Assembly: GCF_000271845.1 (NCBI RefSeq)
Contig: NZ_JH719395.1
Location: 1,608,146 to 1,672,145, forward strand
Direction: 5' to 3'
Source: Rhizobium leguminosarum bv. trifolii WSM2297
GTDB lineage: Bacteria; Pseudomonadota; Alphaproteobacteria; Rhizobiales; Rhizobiaceae
Length of the DNA: 64,000 nucleotides
The notes below the pieces were generated by a model. The model had not been told where the DNA came from. It did no database searches and saw nothing but the letters and a program-made list of their open reading frames with translations. Both the position numbers and the translations under genes were made by a program. The number at the start of each line of letters is the position of its first letter. Positions within the stretch are counted from its first letter, which is position 1. Positions 16,205-24,733 of this stretch are shown piece by piece.

Positions 16205-17899
16205 CTAAGCTGCGACGTGTTGATCCGACAATAGGGAGCCTATTGGCAGACGAATGGTAAATGTTGTGCCGTTACCGAGCTCGCTCGTCACCTCGACAGT
16301 ACCGCCATGCAGTTCGACGACCTGCTTGACGACGTTGAGCCCGATGCCGGTTCCGGCAATGCCCGTCGCGCTGCGGGCGCGATAATAGGGCTGGAACAGC
16401 TTCGGCAGATCATCGGCATCCATACCGATGCCGCTGTCGGAGATGGCGATCTCCAGCGTCTTCTCATCGGCCCGGGCGCGAACATGAATGTCAGGCGCGT
16501 TGGGCGAATATTTGACGGCGTTCGAAATCAGGTTGGTGAAGACCTGTTCCATCGCGCTGCGGTCGAACGTCAAATTCTCGGGTATCGGCGCGAGATCGAG
16601 ATGGAACAGATGCGAGCGGCTGAGCTGGCGCTGTCTGTCGCAGCAGCTGAGGAGCAAGGCTTTCAGATCACCTTCACTCCGCTTCAATGTAATCTGTCCG
16701 GTTTCGAGCCGACCGCTGGCGAGGATGCTCTCCATCAGATCGACCATGCGCACCACCGCGCTGCGGATCACGCCGGCTTTTTCGTGAACGTAATCGCCGC
16801 TGACATTGGTGGTCGAGCGGCAGAGCCGCTGGGCGGCAGCGTCGATGATCGCGAGCGGCGTGCGAAACTCATGCGAGGCCATGGCGACGAACTGGCGCTG
16901 CAGCGCATTCACCTGGCGTTCGTGCACCAGCAGCCGGTCCAGTTCCTCCCTCTGCCGTTCGATCTCGGCCGTTCGATCGGCCACCATTTCTTCCAGGTGG
17001 TTGCGGTGGTGGGTGAGTTCAGCCTGGCTGTCCAGCAGGGTCAGCGAGGTGCGATGCAGACCTCGTCCGAGCCAGAAGACGACAGCGATCAGCAGCGCCA
17101 GGCAGCCAAGCCCAGCCGGCGCGATCTGTTGAAGCAGCATGAATCCGGGCAGGATCGGCGGCCAGACGAGATAGCCGATCGTGCCGCCGTCATAGGACGA
17201 AATTGGCACTTGGGCCCGCTCGTCTTTACTTTTCAGCGCGAAATGCAGCCCCTCGAGGCGCGCATAATGGGAAATGCTTTCGGCGGCTTTTCCATCGATG
17301 AACTTGACCGAGACGGCGATGAACTCCTCGCCCGCCTCGATCTGCATTCTGGCCGAGCTCGGCAGAATGGGCCGCGCACTTGCGATCGCCGGCCGATTGC
17401 CGATCATGATGGTGCGAACCGTCGCCAGTTGACCAAGCGGTTTAATGCCGGGATTTGCAGCCTGCTCGACAAGAACTGCGCGCATCGCTCCGGCGAGCGC
17501 GGTCATTTCCTGGCCGTCGTCGCTGCCAAGCCGCGGCGGCATGGCGTCCGCGCCGTCGCGGAACGCAAACATCAGGCGATTGGTATCGTCAAAGATATAG
17601 GTCCTGTCGTGCCCGAAATACCGGCTCGTCCACAGGCCGACATTGTCGAGCAGCCATTCATGGTTCCGCTGCTTGGCATAAAGGAAGGCGTCGTCCCATT
17701 TGGCAATGCTTTCCTGCTCCCGAGGAAGCGCCGCGATCTGCTCTTCCAATCCTTGGCCGACAAAGTCGGCCTGCCGGCGCAGCGAGAGATCGTCGACCTT
17801 TATGGCGGCGAGCCACGCAAATCCGCACAGCAACACAGCCGCCGCACAGGTGAGCGTCACCAGGACGAAGGTAATGTGGGATGTTAGCCTGACCTTCAA
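16205..17899 (-). CDS. membrane sensor histidine kinase with CHASE4-like sensor
   Basis: A kinase of about 564 residues. It has one membrane helix near the N-terminus (ITFVLVTLTCAAAVLLCGFA), then a periplasmic CHASE4-type domain with the WDDAFLYAKQRNHEWLLDN signature, then a second helix (QQIAPAGLGCLALLIAVVFW). A coiled linker leads to the HisKA domain with the histidine in MASHEFRTPL (about residue 343) and the HATPase boxes NLISNAVKYSPN, DSGIGM and GTGIGLNVV. No ATG opens the frame. TTG at 17899 has AAAAGG nine bases upstream and was chosen over TTG at 17947, which has no ribosome site. It phosphorylates the adjacent receiver. Confidence 0.88.
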   Translation of the reverse strand: MKVRLTSHITFVLVTLTCAAAVLLCGFAWLAAIKVDDLSLRRQADFVGQGLEEQIAALPREQESIAKWDDAFLYAKQRNHEWLLDNVGLWTSRYFGHDRTYIFDDTNRLMFAFRDGADAMPPRLGSDDGQEMTALAGAMRAVLVEQAANPGIKPLGQLATVRTIMIGNRPAIASARPILPSSARMQIEAGEEFIAVSVKFIDGKAAESISHYARLEGLHFALKSKDERAQVPISSYDGGTIGYLVWPPILPGFMLLQQIAPAGLGCLALLIAVVFWLGRGLHRTSLTLLDSQAELTHHRNHLEEMVADRTAEIERQREELDRLLVHERQVNALQRQFVAMASHEFRTPLAIIDAAAQRLCRSTTNVSGDYVHEKAGVIRSAVVRMVDLMESILASGRLETGQITLKRSEGDLKALLLSCCDRQRQLSRSHLFHLDLAPIPENLTFDRSAMEQVFTNLISNAVKYSPNAPDIHVRARADEKTLEIAISDSGIGMDADDLPKLFQPYYRARSATGIAGTGIGLNVVKQVVELHGGTVEVTSELGNGTTFTIRLPIGSLLSDQHVAA

Positions 17900-18031
17900 T
17901 ATCTGCAACCTTTTGATGGCACCCGCCGCCGAGAAATTGACACGCAAAGGTTGACGGACCGTGAATTATACGCTCCCCTGAGATCCGCGGCATGTCTCCG
18001 AAGGCAGTCGCGATCGTTGAAGGAGAAGCGC

Positions 18032-18568
18032 ATGGACATCGTAGCGTCGTCAGATACGGCAGGCATCAGGATCGCACCGATCGCTGCCGCGCACATCGAC
18101 AGCTTTCATCGCGCGCTCGACGTCGTCGCGCGGGAGAAAAAATACCTGTCCATGCTGGAAGCAACGCCGCTGCCGGAGACGCGCGCGTTCGTGATGGGCA
18201 TGATTGCAAAAGGCAATCCGCAATTCGTTGCTATCGCCCAAGACGAGGTTGTCGGCTGGTGCGACATCAGCCGCCATTTCTTTCCGTCGCACGCCCATCG
18301 CGGAAAGCTTGGAATGGGGATCCTTCCCGCCTATCGGGGCAAGGGCCTGGGAAGAGCACTGATCGAAACGACATTGAAAGCGGCGCGAGAGGCCGGCTTC
18401 ATGCGGGTTGAGCTCGATGTCTACGAAGACAACAACCGCGCGATCGCTCTCTACGAAAAAGTGGGATTTGCCAGCGAGGGAATAGTTCGGTGTGCAGCGC
18501 GTATCGACGGTCGGTATATCGATGCGGTCAGCATGGCGCTTTTGTTCGATGATAGTGGGTCGGCGTAG
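18032..18568 (+). CDS. GNAT-family N-acetyltransferase
   Basis: A 178-residue cytoplasmic acetyltransferase with the acetyl-CoA loop in GMGILPAYRGKGLGRALIET and the C-terminal NNRAIALYEKVGF motif of the RimI/PhnO-like group. The start MDIVASSDTA was chosen because AAGGAGAAG lies just upstream; the open frame before it lacks GNAT similarity. The acceptor substrate is unknown. It is isolated, divergent from the sensor kinase gene. Confidence 0.85.
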   Translation: MDIVASSDTAGIRIAPIAAAHIDSFHRALDVVAREKKYLSMLEATPLPETRAFVMGMIAKGNPQFVAIAQDEVVGWCDISRHFFPSHAHRGKLGMGILPAYRGKGLGRALIETTLKAAREAGFMRVELDVYEDNNRAIALYEKVGFASEGIVRCAARIDGRYIDAVSMALLFDDSGSA

Positions 18569-18675
18569 ATCAGCGTAACGTCGGCACGCTATTTATGCCC
18601 GTCGGGGCATTGGCTCCTATTGGCGCTCCCCGCCTCATCCGGCTCCGACACGAAATCAACATCTTAACCGAGAAT

Positions 18676-18712
18676 ATCGCAACGAACGGAACAAATTCTT
18701 CCGTCCTGCGAT
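18676..18712. other. imperfect hairpin upstream of 18761 gene
   Basis: ATCGCA...TGCGAT encloses ACGGAA...TTCCGT, giving a two-part stem in the leader of the next gene. It could be a leader hairpin or an operator; evidence is only the pairing. Confidence 0.3.
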
Positions 18713-18760
18713 TAGTCCGAGGCGAAAGCATCGCCGTGCATAGTCAGCGAGGAGGCAGCC

Positions 18761-19633
18761 ATGCACATCACCCGCCGACAGTTTGCAGCCGTTGCGGTTG
18801 TGCCTTTCCTGCCGGAAATGGCGTTTGCCGCAGACGAGGAGAATGCCGTCTTCTGGCGCGTCAAATCCCCCGGAAACGATCACGTGCTCTTCGGCTACGT
18901 GCGCATCCGCGCCGACACTTTTCCAGACATCGTCGCCGAAGGAAAAACCCTGGTCGATCAGTCCAAGACAATTCTCATCGACATCAATCCGAACCTCACC
19001 TTGTCGACCGCCAAGTTCAAGAACAGCGATCTCAAGCCTGTCCTGCCGGGCCTGACGCAGCCCTATCAGGAGGAGTTCAAGACCGTCCTCGGCGCATCGC
19101 CGGCGAAGGGTTCGCTCGACAAGATCTCCGGTTTCGAGGTGAGCCTGCTGCTCCTTGGCGAAGGACAGCATGCCTTCGGGCCGGGCGCGCCGAGCATCGG
19201 CCTGGCGCTTGCAAAATACGGCGCATCGATCGGGCGCGATGTGAAGTCGCTCACATCAGACGCCGAAGTGCAGGCCGCACAAAGGCCGATGACCCTGGAG
19301 ACCATCAATTCCGTTGGCCCTGCCCCGATCAGCTATCTCCTCGACCTGCGCCGCCGGATCGGACCGATCGGCGGCTATTTCGACGAACTCTACAAAGGGC
19401 GGAAAAGCCGCGAGATCGCCAGCCTCGGAGAGGAAATCACCGCCAAGGGCGTCGTCACGCCCACCGATCTGATGGACACGGACAAACTGCGAACGCTTCT
19501 GATCGAGCGGATCGCCAAGCTGCCGGCAGGCACGAATGCCTTCATTATCCTGCCGATCGGTCTGCTGAACGGTCCCTACAGTATCCTCGGCGACCTCCGA
19601 TCCCGCGGCGCCGAAGTGACGGCGATCGGTTAG
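18761..19633 (+). CDS. exported TraB/GumN-like protein with altered metal-site motifs
   Basis: A 290-residue exported protein. The N-terminus has a twin-arginine-like signal (ITRRQFAAVAVVPFLPEMAFA). The start of the mature region (FWRVKSPGNDHVLFGYVRI) and the end (LGDLRSRGAEVTAIG) resemble TraB/GumN (Tiki-fold) proteins. The two GxxH-type motifs of that family read FGYVR and LPIGLL here, so the usual histidines are missing. The assignment is a remote one from pattern and length. If right, this is a non-catalytic relative. AGGAGGCAGCC precedes the ATG. Confidence 0.5.
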   Translation: MHITRRQFAAVAVVPFLPEMAFAADEENAVFWRVKSPGNDHVLFGYVRIRADTFPDIVAEGKTLVDQSKTILIDINPNLTLSTAKFKNSDLKPVLPGLTQPYQEEFKTVLGASPAKGSLDKISGFEVSLLLLGEGQHAFGPGAPSIGLALAKYGASIGRDVKSLTSDAEVQAAQRPMTLETINSVGPAPISYLLDLRRRIGPIGGYFDELYKGRKSREIASLGEEITAKGVVTPTDLMDTDKLRTLLIERIAKLPAGTNAFIILPIGLLNGPYSILGDLRSRGAEVTAIG

Positions 19634-19680
19634 CTGCCGCTTTGCCGAGTGGCGTATGTTCACACCGGCGGCGCACCACC

Positions 19681-20313
19681 TCACCCCGGCCGCCGCACCG
19701 CGCGGATCTTGCCGCTGCCTCCGCCGCCGCAGAAGAAGCAATCGCCGCCGTCGGATTCGAGGCCGGAGACGCCGGTGCCTTCGGGCATGTCGAGCCGCTC
19801 CAGCACTTCCCCCGTTTCAGGGTCGATGCGCCTGACGTCGCTGTCGTCGCCCTCCCATGTGCCATGCCAGAGCTGGCCGTCGACCCAGGTGACGCCTGTC
19901 ACGACGCGGTTGGATTCGATGGTGCGCAGGATCTTGCCGGTCTCCGGGTCGATCTGATGGATCCTGCGGCCGCGGTGCTGGCCGACCCAGAGCGTGCCTT
20001 CGGCCCAGGCAAGGCCGGAATCGCCGCCATTGCCGGGCGCCGGGATGGTGGCAAGGATGCGGCCGGTCTTCGGGTCGACCTTGTGAATGACGTCCTCGGC
20101 AATCTGATAGAGAAACTCACCGTCGAAGGCGGTTCCGGCATGAGACGCGACCTCAATGGAGTGCACCACCTCGCCGCTTTCGGGATCAAGCGCGCTCAGG
20201 CGGTCACCCGAGGCAAACCAGACGTGCTCGCCATCGAAGGTGACGCCGTTGACGCGCTCGGCGCCGGGAAAAGGTCCATATTCACGCAGGATATTCGCAG
20301 CTGATTTTTTCAT
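19681..20313 (-). CDS. beta-propeller protein (Vgb/PQQ-repeat-like)
   Basis: A 210-residue protein built from about five repeats of the form DPETG(K/E)(I/V)...I with GLAWAEGTLWVGQHRGRRI-like blades, as in virginiamycin-B-lyase-like and PQQ-repeat propellers. No signal peptide is apparent from the chosen start MKKSAANILREYGPF; GGGAAAGAAG lies upstream. A start six codons earlier (20331) is possible. The family-typical propeller has six or seven blades, so this one is short. It lies 41 bases after the HTH regulator gene on the same strand and is probably co-transcribed with it. Substrate unknown. Confidence 0.7.
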   Translation of the reverse strand: MKKSAANILREYGPFPGAERVNGVTFDGEHVWFASGDRLSALDPESGEVVHSIEVASHAGTAFDGEFLYQIAEDVIHKVDPKTGRILATIPAPGNGGDSGLAWAEGTLWVGQHRGRRIHQIDPETGKILRTIESNRVVTGVTWVDGQLWHGTWEGDDSDVRRIDPETGEVLERLDMPEGTGVSGLESDGGDCFFCGGGGSGKIRAVRRPG

Positions 20314-20354
20314 CTCTTCTTTCCCTGTCATTCCACCCTGTAACTTGCGCCATC

Positions 20355-21575
20355 CTAGTCGCTCGGCAGCGGTCCGGGGAGTAACAAGATGGTCGGGAAA
20401 CCCGATAATGGCGGGCTCATCCAGCGCCGCACTCGCCCGCGCCCCAGCGATTGCACCTTGCCTTCGCCGGCAAGCGAATCCAACGCCCGCTGCACGGTGC
20501 GGGAGCTGGCTCCGAGCGCGATCGCCAGCGCCGAACTCGACCACGCCTCTCCGTCGGCAAGAAATGCCAGCACCGCCCCGTAAGGCCCTTCGACCAGTGG
20601 CGCCATCACGGAAATCTCACCGGCGCCGCAGGGCGAAAGCGAGAAACCGCGCTTCGTTGCCGAAACCTCCGCCAGTCCCCGCAGTTCAGCGCGCAGCCGG
20701 CCGATCTCGACCCGCAGCCGCGCACGATGCGATTCATCGGCATGCTTGCCGCGAAAGGCGCGCGTTATCAGCGTGCCCCTTGCCACATCCCCCGGCCAGG
20801 CTTCGGCGAGCGTGCGGGCAAGGGCAAACAGCACCGGACGCGTCGCCAGCGAGACGGCGGCGCCCGCGTTCCACACCACGTGGCGGCAGGCATCGACGAC
20901 AAGTGTGCCGGAGGAAAGCAGCGCCTCCACCTCGGCGAGCAGCAGCGGGTGTTCCTCTCCGTGTGACATCAGCCGTGCCGCCGGGGTGTCAAGCACCAGC
21001 GCGGCGGTTTCGACCTCCGCCGTCAAAGCGGGGATAGCGGCCGCGCGCGCCGCCAGCCTTGCCCGATCGAGGGCGGTGCGCGCTGCCTGCGTCTGTAAGC
21101 GCCGAACGGCGATGCCGACGCCCACCAGCTCGTGGGCAGCCCGCAGCGCCGGCGGCAGCGGTGTTGGATCGAGGGCTGCGAGCGCGCGCTCGGCCTCGTC
21201 GAGGCGGCCGATCAGCACCAGCCTGCGAATGGCGACATTGCCCGCATGGGCGGCATTGATCCTGTCGCCATGCGCTTCCAGCACCCTGCGCGCCGCTTCC
21301 AACGCCTTCGGCGGCCAGATGAGGTCGCGCGAGACGAGTGCGATCTCGGCCTCGGCGACCACGCAACGCGCCCGCGCCACCGCCTCCCGCGGGCCGAAGG
21401 CGCGCGCCGCACTCTTCAACAGCGCCTTGGCGCGCACGAGGTCGCCAAGCTGCGCCATCGCAATGCCGCGCAGCGCCAGCGCCGGCGCGTCGTCACGCAA
21501 CGCCACCCGCTTCAGCGCGCCAAGCGCATCACCCGATGCCAGCGCCCGTGCCGCGGCTGTGATCAGCGAGTCCAT
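20355..21575 (-). CDS. HTH transcriptional regulator with BTAD/TPR-like helical domain
   Basis: A 406-residue protein. The N-terminal ~200 residues are alanine-rich helical repeats of TPR type. A winged-helix segment follows (about 240-330: RGTLITRAFRGKHADESHRA ... LRVEIGRLRAELRG), resembling the OmpR/SARP-type DNA-binding wing. A second C-terminal HTH is seen at SSSALAIALGASSRTVQRALDSL. It is divergent from the DUF899 gene (117 bp apart) and 41 bases upstream of the propeller gene, so it probably controls both. The specific ligand or signal is unknown. Confidence 0.72.
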   Translation of the reverse strand: MDSLITAAARALASGDALGALKRVALRDDAPALALRGIAMAQLGDLVRAKALLKSAARAFGPREAVARARCVVAEAEIALVSRDLIWPPKALEAARRVLEAHGDRINAAHAGNVAIRRLVLIGRLDEAERALAALDPTPLPPALRAAHELVGVGIAVRRLQTQAARTALDRARLAARAAAIPALTAEVETAALVLDTPAARLMSHGEEHPLLLAEVEALLSSGTLVVDACRHVVWNAGAAVSLATRPVLFALARTLAEAWPGDVARGTLITRAFRGKHADESHRARLRVEIGRLRAELRGLAEVSATKRGFSLSPCGAGEISVMAPLVEGPYGAVLAFLADGEAWSSSALAIALGASSRTVQRALDSLAGEGKVQSLGRGRVRRWMSPPLSGFPTILLLPGPLPSD

Positions 21576-21692
21576 TCAAATCCCGTCACACTTGTCACTC
21601 CCGCCATTTCGCTGCCCGGCCGTAATCTGCTTGGGACCGGCAGGCAATCCGCGCCGGATGCTACGACGATAAACAGGCAAAGGAGAAGACCC

Positions 21693-22490
21693 ATGACGGC
21701 ACAGCTCAACGCAACACGCCAGCAGTGGCTGGCAGCAAGGCTCGATTTGCTCGAGGAGGAGAAGGAATTGACGCGGCGGAGCGACGCGCTGGCGGTCAAG
21801 CGCCAGCAATTGCCGCGTGTTGGGATTGACAAGGAATACCGCTTCGACACCGACGGCGGCAACGTCTCGCTGAAGGATCTCTTCGGCGGCCGTTCACAGC
21901 TTCTCGTCTATCATTTCATGTTCGGGCCGGATTACAGCGCCGGATGCCCGTCCTGCTCGTCAATTGCCGACGGTTTCAATGGCGTCTTCGTCCATCTCGA
22001 AAACCACGACGTCGCCTTTTGGGCGGTGTCGCGCGCGCCCCTCGCCAAGCTTCAGGCGTTCAAGCGGCGGATGGACTGGAGCTTCCCCTGGGCCTCGTCC
22101 TTCGGCAGCGATTTCAATGGCGATTTCAGTGTCTGGTTCAGCGCCGAAGAGCAACGTCAGGGCGATATAGAATACAACTATCGCCGCGAGCCGCCCGCCC
22201 CCGAACCGCTCGCCGGCCAAATCGTGCAGCAATGGCAGCAGCCTGAGGGAGAAGGCCCGGTCGCCCAAATCGCCGCCATGACCGGCACCGATGTCATGAC
22301 CTACACCCGCGACCGGCCGGGCGTCAGCGCCTTCGAGCTGATCGACGGCGCCGTCTATCACAGCTATTCCAGTTATGCCCGCGGGCTGGACGGGCTCTGG
22401 GGCATGTATCAATGGCTCGACCGGGCACCCAAGGGCCGCAACGAAACCGGCATCTGGTGGCGCCATCACGACCGTTACGGCAAGGAGTGA
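21693..22490 (+). CDS. DUF899-family thioredoxin-like protein
   Basis: A 265-residue cytoplasmic protein of the DUF899 family, which has a thioredoxin-like fold. Visible landmarks are EYRFDTDGGNVSLKDLFGG, the cysteine pair in YSAGCPSCSSIADGFNG and the C-terminal WGMYQWLDRAPKGRNE. The family is of unknown biochemical function; the CPSC motif suggests a redox role. The start MTAQLNATRQQW follows AAAGGAGAAG. The open frame extends far upstream, antisense to the regulator gene, and was not used. The next gene's ribosome site lies inside its last codons. Confidence 0.85.
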   Translation: MTAQLNATRQQWLAARLDLLEEEKELTRRSDALAVKRQQLPRVGIDKEYRFDTDGGNVSLKDLFGGRSQLLVYHFMFGPDYSAGCPSCSSIADGFNGVFVHLENHDVAFWAVSRAPLAKLQAFKRRMDWSFPWASSFGSDFNGDFSVWFSAEEQRQGDIEYNYRREPPAPEPLAGQIVQQWQQPEGEGPVAQIAAMTGTDVMTYTRDRPGVSAFELIDGAVYHSYSSYARGLDGLWGMYQWLDRAPKGRNETGIWWRHHDRYGKE

Positions 22491-22495
22491 GGCCG

Positions 22496-22843
22496 ATGTT
22501 CGCTTCCGCTCACACCCCGAAGAAAGGCGACGGCAACGCCGCTATCAACGCCGCCGAATGGCTGTCGCTGGCCGCCGCCGCCGACGGATCAGTTGGTAAG
22601 GCGGGCGCGAGTATGGCTAGCCCAGCCGGCAGGATCGCCGCCCTCTCCGACCGGCTGTCGCTCGCCGCCGCCCCGACATTCGCGCTCATGGCGCTGCTGA
22701 CCGCTGCGTCCGGCGGAGCCGACATGATCTGCACGATGACGCCGGATACCTTCCAGATCGGAGGAATGGTGCCGATGTATCTGCTGATGAGCGGCTTCCA
22801 CCTGGCCCCCTGGTTGCGGCTCGCCGCCGGCTGGCGGGCCTGA
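22496..22843 (+). CDS. small membrane protein coupled to the DUF899 gene
   Basis: A 115-residue protein. An Ala/Ser-rich N-terminal half is followed by two hydrophobic helices (LAAAPTFALMALLTAASGGA and IGGMVPMYLLMSGFHLAPWL). I do not recognise the family. AAGGAG overlaps the stop of the DUF899 gene and sits at proper distance from this ATG, so translation is likely coupled. A partnership with the DUF899 protein at the membrane is inferred from this layout. Confidence 0.7.
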   Translation: MFASAHTPKKGDGNAAINAAEWLSLAAAADGSVGKAGASMASPAGRIAALSDRLSLAAAPTFALMALLTAASGGADMICTMTPDTFQIGGMVPMYLLMSGFHLAPWLRLAAGWRA

Positions 22844-22880
22844 GCCGTCGGTAATGGTGCCAAGCGCCGCCACATCTCTC

Positions 22881-22917
22881 CTCCGTCATTCCTGTGCTCG
22901 TCACAGGAATGACGGAG
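22881..22917. terminator. strong hairpin between convergent genes
   Basis: CTCCGTCATTCCTGTG and CACAGGAATGACGGAG form a perfect 16-bp stem with loop CTCGT. It lies between the small membrane protein gene (+) and the metallophosphatase gene (-) and can serve as terminator for both. The same sequence style occurs as a dispersed repeat in rhizobia. Confidence 0.65.
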
Positions 22918-23037
22918 ATTGGGATGGCGTTCTCGCCAAACTTTCTGCTGAAGAGTCATGACGGGGCGATAGGCTTTCCCGCTGAACATCGCCGCTCAGC
23001 CGTCTCCGGCATTATCTCCCTGCCGACGGACCCAAGT

Positions 23038-23679
23038 TCATGCCCTCACCTCGATAAACCCGATCGGACCGCCGGCAATATCGTCATCGAACACTGCGCA
23101 CGAGAGCTTGCCGCCAAACACGCAGGCGCTGTCGATGTTGGTGCGGTTTCCTGTCGTCACCGGGTTGGACAGTGACGGTGTATGGCCGTGAACGAGGTGT
23201 TTGCCCCAATAGTCGCCAGACTCACCGGGAGGGAACCGGATCCAGAGAAGATCGTCCTCACACTGCTTCTCCAACGGCACTGCCGGATCGACGCCGGCAT
23301 GGACGAAGATGCGATGCTGATCGACATACAGCAGCGGGCGATTGGCCGCCCATTGCAGGTGCTCGGGCGGAACCCTACCGCCATAGGATATTTCGGTTTC
23401 CAGCCCGCCATTGCCGAGCCATTGGGCTCTGTTGTCGCTGTCGGCATAGGCAGCGACCATCATGTCCTCATGATTGCCTTTGAGGCAGATCCACGACCAC
23501 TGGCCCGATGGACCGGCAATGATCCGGTCCAGGACACTTTTGCTGTCAGGCCCGCGATCGATATAGTCGCCGACGAAAACCACTGTCCCCTCGGGGGCAT
23601 AAGTCTCGATGCGATCGATCATGCTGTCGAGCGGATCGATACAGCCGTGAATATCGCCTATGGCAAACGTGTAGCGCAT
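23038..23679 (-). CDS. metallophosphoesterase (PPP-type serine/threonine phosphatase-like)
   Basis: A 213-residue dinuclear metal phosphatase. The metal motifs are in order: GDIHG (about residue 8), GDYIDRGPDS, GNHEDM, then FVHAGVDP and HGHTPSLSNP. This is the PPP/PrpA-like pattern; substrates may be phosphoproteins or nucleotides such as Ap4A. The start MRYTFAIGDIHG was chosen because it puts the first motif right after the start, with AAGGGTTGG upstream. It has no obvious operon partner. Confidence 0.88.
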   Translation of the reverse strand: MRYTFAIGDIHGCIDPLDSMIDRIETYAPEGTVVFVGDYIDRGPDSKSVLDRIIAGPSGQWSWICLKGNHEDMMVAAYADSDNRAQWLGNGGLETEISYGGRVPPEHLQWAANRPLLYVDQHRIFVHAGVDPAVPLEKQCEDDLLWIRFPPGESGDYWGKHLVHGHTPSLSNPVTTGNRTNIDSACVFGGKLSCAVFDDDIAGGPIGFIEVRA

Positions 23680-23902
23680 GTTCCAACCCTTTCGACGGCA
23701 ATGCGATGGCCGGCGGCGAATAACCAAAAGGCGCGCAGGGCGTGGCACCGGAGCGCAGGCCCCCTCGCCGTCGGCCGCATCATAACAAACGCAAAACGCG
23801 CCGCATCGCGAAAACCGACTCCGTCTCCGGCATTTACCGCGATTGCTTCTCCTTCCGCTTCAACTGCATCCGGCCGAGCACCGCGCCGAAGCGCGACCGA
23901 TA
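23680..23902. other. intergenic region, nothing recognised
   Basis: The 223 bases between the phosphatase start and the end of the IMPase gene show no gene with a ribosome site and no hairpin or repeat that I can support. Confidence 0.5.
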
Positions 23903-24733
23903 CTATCCCTCCGCAAACACTTGCCGGATCGCTTCCCAGCTTGCCGCATCCGGCGCCAGCAACAACCGGCCCCTGGTCATCGTCGGGTGATAAGCTTCGC
24001 CAGTGAGCAGTGCGCCATAACCGCCGGCTTCGCGGTGGATCAGCACGCCGGCGGCGTGGTCCCAGGGTTTGAGCTCGGCGTTCAGGGCAAAGCTCATCGC
24101 CCCAGATGCCACCGCCCGGTATTCATAGGCCGAGCAGCGCCATGTGGTGGTGCGGGCAAAGTGCAGCAGGCGCTGCGCATGGACCGGCTGCTCCTCAATC
24201 GGGAACATGTGCAGGGGTACGAGGCCGTGCATCTCCTCCACAGGTGCGGGTGCGGCGACGCTGAGCCTTGTCTCCGTGCCATCGCGGGCGATGTGCCATG
24301 CGCCCGCGCCCTTCCGCGCGGCGAGAAAATCACCGGTGACGGGGTAGTGGATCAGCCCGGCGACAATTTCTCCGCCTGAAACGATCGCCACAATCATGCC
24401 GAACAGCGGCAGGCCGTGGGCGAAATTCCAGGTGCCGTCGACCGGATCGATGATGACGGCGAGATCGGCTTGCCCAAGCCGTGGCAGAATGGCGGGATCG
24501 GCCGAGACCGCTTCTTCGCCCACGATCAACGCCTCGGGGAAACGCGCCGAAAGCGCCTCGGTCAGCCGCCGCTCGGCGCCGAGATCGGCATCGGTCACCA
24601 GATCGTCAGGCGCGGTCTTGGTGCGGATGCCCTCGGCGGTGACGCCGAGGAAGCGGGGCAGGATCTCTGCCTCCGCCGCCCCGCGCATATCCTGCATCAC
24701 TGCGGAAAATAGCTCGTCCGGGATCTGCCTCAC
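23903..24733 (-). CDS. inositol monophosphatase-family phosphatase
   Basis: A 276-residue magnesium-dependent sugar/inositol phosphatase. The metal-binding motifs are in GEEAVS (E of motif 1), DPVDGTWNFAHG (motif 2) and PWDHAAGVLIHREAGG (motif 3). It is the last gene of the ugp-like operon and overlaps the phosphodiesterase gene by ATGA. Its substrate may be a product of that pathway, such as an inositol phosphate or glycerol phosphate (inference). Confidence 0.88.
   Translation of the reverse strand: MRQIPDELFSAVMQDMRGAAEAEILPRFLGVTAEGIRTKTAPDDLVTDADLGAERRLTEALSARFPEALIVGEEAVSADPAILPRLGQADLAVIIDPVDGTWNFAHGLPLFGMIVAIVSGGEIVAGLIHYPVTGDFLAARKGAGAWHIARDGTETRLSVAAPAPVEEMHGLVPLHMFPIEEQPVHAQRLLHFARTTTWRCSAYEYRAVASGAMSFALNAELKPWDHAAGVLIHREAGGYGALLTGEAYHPTMTRGRLLLAPDAASWEAIRQVFAEG

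Noticed and set aside
16307..17887. 526-codon plus-strand open frame
   Set aside because: Mirror frame of the histidine kinase gene.
22894..23175. Small ORF after the DUF899 unit
   Set aside because: Begins inside the terminator hairpin and overlaps the phosphatase gene in antisense.
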